DNA of 64,000 nt from NCBI RefSeq assembly GCF_036013645.1, contig NZ_CP107869.1:744001-808000 (forward strand), in the 5' to 3' direction. The notes beneath the pieces are model-generated. The model ran no database searches. It saw only the letters and a list, made by a program, of their open reading frames with translations, and had not been told where the DNA came from. The DNA comes from Streptomyces sp. NBC_00490 (GTDB lineage Bacteria > Actinomycetota > Actinomycetes > Streptomycetales > Streptomycetaceae). Both the position numbers and the translations under genes were made by a program. Position 1 is the first letter of the stretch. Every line of letters begins with the position of its first letter. Below, piece by piece: positions 58,733-64,000 of the stretch.

Positions 58733-59874
58733 ACACCGTACTGACGCCCTCTCAGGTCCCCCTCCCGCCGGCCTCCGGGGCCTGGCGGGAGGGGGACCCG
58801 CCCGGACGCCGCCAGTGGCACGTCCGGGAAAAGCCGCTTCCGCTGGAGGCGGGCGGTGAACTGCCCGGCGTGCGGCTGGCGTTCGAGACGTGGGGGCAGC
58901 TGGCGGTGGACCGCTCCAACGCGGTACTCGTGCTGCACGCCCTCACCGGAGACAGCCATGTGGTCGGCCCCGCCGGCCCCGGCCACCCCACGCCCGGCTG
59001 GTGGAACGGGCTGATCGGTCCCGGTCTGGCCCTGGACACCGACCGCTGGTTCGTCGTGGCACCCAACGTGCTCGGCGGCTGCCAGGGCAGCACCGGGCCC
59101 TCGTCCGTGCGCCCCGACGGCCGTCGCTGGGGCGGCGCCTTCCCGTACCTGACGCAGCGTGACCAGGTGCTGGCCGAGGCGGACTTGGCTGACGCGCTGG
59201 GCATCGACCGCTGGGCGTTGGTGGTCGGCGGCTCGATGGGCGGCATGCGCGCGCTGGAGTGGGCCGTCGCCTATCCGCAGCGCACCGACGCCCTCCTGCT
59301 GCTCGCCACCACATCGGCGGCGAGCGCGGAGCAGATCGCCTGGGCCAACATCCAGCTGCACTCCATCCGTTCCGACCCGCACTGGCACGCGGGCCACTTC
59401 CACGACACCGGTCAGGGCCCGCACACCGGACTCGGCCTGGCCCGGCGGCTCGCCCACATCACCTACCGCAGCGAGCCGGAACTCCAGACCCGCTTCGGCC
59501 GCTCACCGCAGGGCGCGGAGGACCCGTGGTCGGGCGGGCGATACCAGGTCGAGTCCTACCTCGACCATCACGCCGCCAAGCTGGTGCACCGCTTCGACGC
59601 GGGCAGCTATGTCGTGCTGTCCGAGGCCATGAACAGTCATGACATCGGCCGCGGTCGCGGTGGTGTACGCGCCGCTCTGAACCGGGTGACCGCAAGGACC
59701 CTCGTCGCCGGAGTCGACTCCGACCGCCTCTACCCGCCCTCCCAGCAGGCCGAGTTGGCTGCGGGTATCGCCACCTCAGATCACCTCCGCGTCATCGAAT
59801 CCCCCTACGGCCACGACGGCTTCCTCATCGAGGTGCAGCAAGTCGCCGCACTCGTGGACGAACTCGTTCTCTGA
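58729..59874 (+). CDS. metX: Homoserine O-acetyltransferase, probable non-standard start
   Basis: An alpha/beta-hydrolase-fold acyltransferase. Motifs are VLHALTGDSHV, the nucleophile Ser in VVGGSMGGMRALEW, the Asp in GVDSDRLYP and the His in GHDGFL. The conserved N-terminal part (GAWREGDPPGRRQW, then ETWG) is in frame back to about 58770, but no ATG, GTG or TTG precedes it after the metY stop; the first GTG, at 58870, would remove it. A CTG at 58729, overlapping the metY stop by four bases with AAGG eight bases upstream, is my preferred start (381 residues). It supplies the substrate of MetY. Confidence 0.85.
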   Translation: MNTVLTPSQVPLPPASGAWREGDPPGRRQWHVREKPLPLEAGGELPGVRLAFETWGQLAVDRSNAVLVLHALTGDSHVVGPAGPGHPTPGWWNGLIGPGLALDTDRWFVVAPNVLGGCQGSTGPSSVRPDGRRWGGAFPYLTQRDQVLAEADLADALGIDRWALVVGGSMGGMRALEWAVAYPQRTDALLLLATTSAASAEQIAWANIQLHSIRSDPHWHAGHFHDTGQGPHTGLGLARRLAHITYRSEPELQTRFGRSPQGAEDPWSGGRYQVESYLDHHAAKLVHRFDAGSYVVLSEAMNSHDIGRGRGGVRAALNRVTARTLVAGVDSDRLYPPSQQAELAAGIATSDHLRVIESPYGHDGFLIEVQQVAALVDELVL

Positions 59875-59908
59875 TCCTTCGAGGATCCGTCCTGGAAAGG
59901 CACCACTC

Positions 59909-60517
59909 ATGTCCCCCCAACCCGCGAACACGGCCGTGGCCGTCCACCCGCTGCTCGCCGAGCGCTGGAGCCCGCGCTCGTTCGACGCCACGCACACGAT
60001 CAGCGACGAAGAGCTCGTATCACTGCTGGAGGCGGCCCGCTGGGCTCCCTCCGCGCGCAACGCGCAGCCGTGGCGCTTCCTCGTCGGACGCCGCGGCGAC
60101 CCGACGTACCAGCACATCTTCAGCACTCTGGGGACCACCAACCGGCTGTGGGCGGGGACCAGTTCCCTGCTCGTCGCGGCGGTGGCCGCCGAGCGCCTCG
60201 CGGACGGCACACCGCATCAGAGCGCCGCATACGACACCGGGCTCGCGGTGGCCCAACTGTCCGTACAGGCACACGCCCTGGGGCTGCGCACCCATCAGAT
60301 GGGCGGCTTCGACCCCGAGCGGCTGCGCACGTCGCTGGGCGTCCCGGACGGCTACCGGCCGCTTTCCGTCACCGCGATCGGCGCCCTGGCCCCGGCCGAT
60401 CTCCTCCCACCGGATCTGCGCGCCCGCGAGACCGCCGCCCGCGAGCGGCGCCCCCTGTCGGAGACGTTCTTCGCGGACGCCTGGGGTACTCCGCTTCCTG
60501 TTCGGCACCATGGTTGA
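59909..60517 (+). CDS. Nitroreductase-family protein
   Basis: An FMN-dependent protein of 202 residues: HPLLAERWSPRSFDATHTISDEELVSLLEAARWAPSARNAQPWRFLVGRR, then the AAYDTGLAVAQLSVQAHALGLRTHQMGGFD stretch. The RSF and NAQPWR FMN-binding motifs are intact. It reduces quinones, nitro compounds or flavins with NAD(P)H. GGAAAGG precedes the ATG. It follows metX by 34 bp and may be co-transcribed, though no sulfur role is evident. Confidence 0.87.
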   Translation: MSPQPANTAVAVHPLLAERWSPRSFDATHTISDEELVSLLEAARWAPSARNAQPWRFLVGRRGDPTYQHIFSTLGTTNRLWAGTSSLLVAAVAAERLADGTPHQSAAYDTGLAVAQLSVQAHALGLRTHQMGGFDPERLRTSLGVPDGYRPLSVTAIGALAPADLLPPDLRARETAARERRPLSETFFADAWGTPLPVRHHG

Positions 60518-60530
60518 AAGGGGGCGCCAG

Positions 60531-61538
60531 ATGCGTGCCTACGGATTCAAGTCGAACGGCGGCCCGGAGGTCCTGGAGGAGATCCAGGTACCGACACCGG
60601 CACCGGGCCCCGGTCAGGTACTGATCGAGGTCGCGTACGCGGGCGTGAACTTCGCCGAAGTGCAGCACCGGCGCGGCGAGTTCGGTGAGCCCGACGGCCC
60701 AGGCGGCTACGACGTGCCCGGGCTGGAGGTCTCCGGCACGGTCGCCGCGCTCGGCACCGGGGCAACAGGGCCGGCTGTCGGCGAGGAGGTCGCCGCCTAC
60801 CTTCCCGCTTTCGGCGGGTACGCCGAGTTCGCCGTGGCCGACGCGGAGTTCGTCCGGCCGGCGAGTGGGCTACCCCTGGCACATGCGGCGGGAGTCCCGT
60901 GCGTCTATCCGACGGCCTACGGCGTGCTGACGGACGCGGGACGGCTGCGCGAGGGTGAGAGCGTACTGATCCATGCCGCGGCCGGCGGGGTCGGATCGGC
61001 CGCGGCACGGATCGCGCGTGCGCTAGGTGCGGCACACGTCTTCGGTACCGTCGGCTCCCCCGGGAAGACGGAACTGGCCACCGCTCTGGGCTACGACGCC
61101 CTGTTTCCCCGGGAAGGCTCCGCGGACGCGGTCCGGGAGACCACCGCGGGCCACGGAGTGGACCTGGTGCTGGACCCGGTCGGCGGGCCGGTGCGGCGGG
61201 CGAGCCTGGACGTACTGGCCCCCTTCGGCCGGGTCGTCGTCTACGGGGACCTGGGGCTCCACCAGGACTGGACGGCGGACGCGTGGGACCTGTGGAAGAA
61301 CAACCGAAGCATCGCCGGGTACAACATCGGCGACGTGGCCCGCCGCTCCCCGGCCACGATCGGCGAGCACCTGTCCAGGGCACTGTCCCTGCTCGCCTCC
61401 GGAGCACTTCCCTACGCCCCTCCGACCGTCATCCCGTGGACCGAGGTCGCCGAGACCCACCGGCTCTTCGAGGCCGGCGCCACCAGCGGGAAGACCGTGC
61501 TCGACATCGCGGGGCACGCGGAACGCAGCCCCGCGTGA
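60531..61538 (+). CDS. Quinone-oxidoreductase-like MDR enzyme
   Basis: A zinc-less medium-chain dehydrogenase of 335 residues: N-terminal GGPEVLEEIQVPTPAPGPGQVLIEVAYAGVNFAEVQHRRGEF, then cofactor motif AAAGGVGSAAARIARALGA and DLVLDPVGGPVRRASLDVLAPFGRVVVYG. No catalytic-zinc Cys/His set is present. ATG 60531 follows AAAGGGGG, only 13 bases after the nitroreductase stop, so the two are likely one operon. Confidence 0.87.
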   Translation: MRAYGFKSNGGPEVLEEIQVPTPAPGPGQVLIEVAYAGVNFAEVQHRRGEFGEPDGPGGYDVPGLEVSGTVAALGTGATGPAVGEEVAAYLPAFGGYAEFAVADAEFVRPASGLPLAHAAGVPCVYPTAYGVLTDAGRLREGESVLIHAAAGGVGSAAARIARALGAAHVFGTVGSPGKTELATALGYDALFPREGSADAVRETTAGHGVDLVLDPVGGPVRRASLDVLAPFGRVVVYGDLGLHQDWTADAWDLWKNNRSIAGYNIGDVARRSPATIGEHLSRALSLLASGALPYAPPTVIPWTEVAETHRLFEAGATSGKTVLDIAGHAERSPA

Positions 61539-61934
61539 ACGAGCGACCGGGCGCGTCCTCCAGGAAAGCGCGCGGACTCTCGGAGCCGGGGCGATGGGAC
61601 GTTCGTACGGGATGCCGTATCCGCTCTCGGTCAACTGCCGCGTGCCGAGGGCGAGTCCGAGGCGGGAGCGGCCGGGGCCGGCGAGGGAGAGTCGTATCCG
61701 AAGGTCTGACGATGGGAGCAACGACCTCACTCGCGACCGGCATTTCACCTCATGGACGACAGCTTCGTAGCGGCCTTCCAACGCGGCCTCGCAGCAGGAC
61801 CATCCGGACGGACCGACTTGCCTCTGACGCACACGTCAAGGAATAGCGTGCGCCGACCGCTACGGCCGGGCAGTCACCGACGCGCCCCCTATCGGTTCCT
61901 GAAGTCCTGTCAACTGACGCCTGGAGTGACCGAG
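61539..61934. other. Intergenic region, no gene supported
   Basis: Several short open frames occur on both strands but none has a recognisable motif or start. A minus-strand run (SSDLRIRLSLAGPGRSRLGLALGTRQLTESG, about 61600-61710) has protein-like composition and may be a remnant. Confidence 0.35.
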
Positions 61935-62975
61935 ATGACCGCCGCACCGCCCTCCACGACCCGAGAGATCCGTCTGGTCACCGCACCCGAGCAGCTGCCC
62001 GGGGCCGATCACCTGTCCGTAGTCGAGACGCCGCTGCCCCCGCCCGGGCCGGCCCAAGTCGTGGTCCGCAACCAGTACTTCCTCGTCTTCCCGGGGCTGC
62101 GCACACTCATCGGAGGCGAAGCCAAGGACGTACCCCTGCCCTCCGTCCGCGTCGGGGACGCACTGTTCGGCCCCGCCGTCGGCGAAGTCGTCGCGGCCGG
62201 CCCCGGCAGCGGGTTGCGCCCCGGCGACAAGGTGACCCACCTGCTCGGCTGGCGCGAGCACGCCCTGCTGGCGGCGACCGACTGCGCACCGCTGGACGAC
62301 GCGCTGCCCGACCCCGTCGCATACCTGTCCTCCGGTGTCGCCGCGTACGCAGGACTCACCCGACTGGCCGACGTACGCCCCCATGACACGGTCCTCGTCA
62401 CCGGAGCCGCCGGCGCCGTGGGCAGCCTGGCGGGACAGGTGGCCCGGCTGCTCGGCGCCGGTCGGGTCATCGGCACCACCCGCTCGGCGCACAAGGCCGA
62501 CCGGCTGCGCACCGAACTCGGCTACGACGCGGTGGTGGTGCCGGGCGCGACGCCGTTCGCCGAGCAGCTGGCCGCTGCGGCGCCGGACGGCATCGACGTA
62601 CTGCTGGACACGGTCGGCGGCGAGCAGCTGACCTCTGCTGTCCGCGCCGCACGCCGTGGCGCACGGTTCGCGCTGATCGGCGCACTCTCCGGGCAACTGT
62701 CACCGGAACCGGACAGCGACGGCGCCAGTGCGCCGGCGGAGATCGACACCTTCCGGATCATCACGCAGGGCATCACTCTCCGAGGATTCAGCAGCGCGGA
62801 CCTCAGCCAATCGACAGACGAATGGAACAAACGCTTCGGTGACTGGCTGCGCTCCGGCGAGATGGTCTTCCCGCATGTACGGATCCCGGGCATCGATCGC
62901 GCGCCAGGAGCGTTGCAGGAACTGATCGAGGGGCGGCACACCGGCACCGTCGTCGTGGAACTCCCGCAGCGGTGA
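61935..62975 (+). CDS. NADP-dependent oxidoreductase, MDR (PTGR/YncB-like)
   Basis: A protein of 346 residues. The N-terminal part (REIRLVTAPEQLPGADHLSVVETPLPPPGPAQVVVRNQYFLV) and LVTGAAGAVGSLAGQVARLLGAGRVIGTTRS mark the leukotriene-B4-dehydrogenase or prostaglandin-reductase-like group, as do DVLLDTVGGEQL and the late TLRGFSSADL. These reduce the carbon-carbon double bond of enals and enones with NADPH. A MerR gene follows 70 bp later on the same strand. Confidence 0.87.
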   Translation: MTAAPPSTTREIRLVTAPEQLPGADHLSVVETPLPPPGPAQVVVRNQYFLVFPGLRTLIGGEAKDVPLPSVRVGDALFGPAVGEVVAAGPGSGLRPGDKVTHLLGWREHALLAATDCAPLDDALPDPVAYLSSGVAAYAGLTRLADVRPHDTVLVTGAAGAVGSLAGQVARLLGAGRVIGTTRSAHKADRLRTELGYDAVVVPGATPFAEQLAAAAPDGIDVLLDTVGGEQLTSAVRAARRGARFALIGALSGQLSPEPDSDGASAPAEIDTFRIITQGITLRGFSSADLSQSTDEWNKRFGDWLRSGEMVFPHVRIPGIDRAPGALQELIEGRHTGTVVVELPQR

Positions 62976-63047
62976 GACAGCGGTGACGCGAACGCCGACG
63001 TCCCTCGGCCAGTCGGCGGCGCGGTACGAGCGGAGGCGAGCAGCGGG

Positions 63048-63416
63048 ATGCGGATCGGGGACGCGGCGGCAGCGGCAGGGACGACACCACGCGCACTGCG
63101 GTTCTACGAGGAACGCGGCCTGCTGCCACCACGACCTCGAACGCCGGCCGGACAGCGTGAGTACGGTCCGGCCGACGTGGCACGGGTCAAAGTGATCCGG
63201 GAGCTCCTGGCTCTCGGACTCACGGTGGAGGATCTGGGCAGCCTTTCCGACCGCATCCACCTGCTCGTCGACGACCCGCGGCAGCGCTGCGCCGACAGCT
63301 CGGACGGCCCCGGCGCCGTCGTCGTGCACCGCAGACTGGCGACCCTTGACGCCGAGATCGACCGCCTGACCCGGCTGCGGACCAGGCTGGCGGGGCGGAC
63401 CACCGCAACGGAGTGA
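63048..63416 (+). CDS. MerR-family transcriptional regulator
   Basis: A protein of 122 residues. The winged helix reads MRIGDAAAAAGTTPRALRFYEERGLLPPRPRTPAGQREYGPADVARVKVIRELLALGLTVEDL; a short dimer helix ends it (ATLDAEIDRLTRLRTRLAGR). No metal-binding Cys pattern is seen apart from a single Cys. It probably controls the upstream oxidoreductase or itself. Confidence 0.88.
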   Translation: MRIGDAAAAAGTTPRALRFYEERGLLPPRPRTPAGQREYGPADVARVKVIRELLALGLTVEDLGSLSDRIHLLVDDPRQRCADSSDGPGAVVVHRRLATLDAEIDRLTRLRTRLAGRTTATE

Positions 63417-63655
63417 CGGTGGTCCTGTGCAGCGTCAGCCGCCGAGCCGTCCTCGAAACGGTGGACCGCACCTCGCACGGCGACGCTGTTGCATTCGGGC
63501 AGATCAACAACCTGGGGCGCGGCCACACTTCGCGCACTCACGCCCCTCTCACGCTCCTGATCAAGCTTCAACTTCACGCGCTGGACCTTCGGCATGGCAG
63601 CCCCGCCCTGCCCACCTCGCACCCGAACTGGAGCAACCTCACCGACTGACCGCTC
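63417..63655. other. Intergenic region between convergent genes
   Basis: Nothing supportable is seen between the MerR gene and the convergent TetR gene. Confidence 0.4.
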
Positions 63656-64000
63656 TCAGTCGCTCCCGTACGCGCGCAGGAAGACGTCCACGGCCGCATC
63701 CGCGATGACGCGGAGCTCGGCGGCCGGGACCCGACGGGTGCCCAGCCGGGAGCGGGACTCCAAGGGGCCGGTGAGCAGGGCGAAGAAGTGTTCGGCGGCC
63801 TGCTCCGGATCGCATGGACGCAGGCGGCCGGCGAGCGCCAGGCGGGCCAGCCGGTCGGCGAGCGCCGCGCGGGGACGGTGCGCGGTGCGCTCCTGCACCG
63901 TCTCGATCAGGTCGGGGAACCGCGCCATCTGAGCGTAGGTCAACCAGCGCAGCGCACGAGCGCGTTCGCCGCAGCAGACCCGCAGCAGTCGCTGAGCCAG
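63656..64000 (-). CDS. TetR-family regulator, C-terminal part (cut by window edge)
   Basis: The leftward frame is open to the right edge and ends at 63656. It encodes the helical ligand-binding part of a TetR/AcrR protein: LAQRLLRVCCGERARALRWLTYAQMARFPDLIETVQERTAHRPRAALADRLARLALAGRLRPCDPEQAAEHFFALLTGPLESR. This pattern (MARFPDL, then A-x-HF-x-x-L) is usual for the AefR-like C-terminal domain. The DNA-binding part must lie beyond 64000. Confidence 0.8.
   Translation of the reverse strand: MAQRLLRVCCGERARALRWLTYAQMARFPDLIETVQERTAHRPRAALADRLARLALAGRLRPCDPEQAAEHFFALLTGPLESRSRLGTRRVPAAELRVIADAAVDVFLRAYGSD

Noticed and set aside
58870..58872. GTG 58870 as the metX start
   Set aside because: It would remove the conserved N-terminal segment that is in frame upstream.
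1..64000. CRISPR arrays, tRNA or rRNA genes, phage attachment sites
   Set aside because: I saw no regular repeat-spacer pattern, cloverleaf sequence or rRNA-like stretch on reading either strand. A dedicated scan would be more sensitive.

Overview
The window is high-GC actinobacterial DNA and almost certainly comes from a Streptomyces or a close relative. The support is strong third-position GC, several leaderless GTG/ATG starts, an in-frame TTA codon in a secondary-type gene, a sugar ABC transporter without its own ATPase, an ANTAR-only protein, and a short RRHVD-type leader peptide ahead of a sulfur gene. No rRNA, tRNA, CRISPR array or replication origin was seen. The number of one-component regulators, decayed genes and two insertion sequences suggests an accessory stretch such as a chromosome arm; that placement is inference.

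Layout. 0-4 kb: a broken zinc alcohol dehydrogenase, a complete IS5/IS427-type element with a -1 frameshift site, an SDR, a decayed MarR copy and an intact leaderless MarR. 4.4-8.2 kb: an ABC-2 exporter with a NarL-type two-component system in one coupled operon. 8.3-13.4 kb: a leftward paoABCD-type operon for a periplasmic molybdenum aldehyde oxidoreductase, facing a divergent IclR regulator. 15-19 kb: a DUF418 membrane protein, a second two-component pair and a DUF4333 protein. 19-24.5 kb: MarR/TetR regulators with palindromic operators, paired with a DUF3533 exporter, an NmrA-type protein, a deleted SDR and a Tat-signal HbpS/GlcG-type protein. 24.8-25.6 kb: head-to-head remnants of a MalG permease and a GH3 glucosidase. 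25.7-34.7 kb: a TTA-containing FAD monooxygenase, GNAT, GH16, a large membrane protein, a SpoIIE-type phosphatase, a free-standing MASE1 protein, PAP2, BrkB, a STAS remnant and an ANTAR protein.

35.7-37.0 kb carries a solo TnpB (IS200/IS605-type) element bounded by matching hairpins. 37-43.5 kb has two alpha/beta hydrolases, a 39-residue membrane peptide, a LysR gene divergent from an unusual inositol-monophosphatase-like protein plus an F420-reductase-like protein, a TetR/hydrolase pair and an ABM monooxygenase. 43.8-53.8 kb is the best-defined pathway: a divergent LacI regulator and, leftward, a sugar-binding lipoprotein, two permeases, a GH78 alpha-L-rhamnosidase and a Tat-signal GH3 beta-glucosidase. 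The likely substrates are rhamnosyl-glucosides. LacI-type palindromes lie in the intergenic region.

54-64 kb holds an SDR/TetR pair around a perfect 17-bp palindrome, a mycothiol-dependent-type protein, and a sulfur/methionine unit: leader peptide, hairpin, metY, and metX that lacks a standard start codon. A nitroreductase, two MDR oxidoreductases, a MerR regulator and a TetR gene cut by the window edge follow. Most functions are inferred from protein motifs only; no database search was run.
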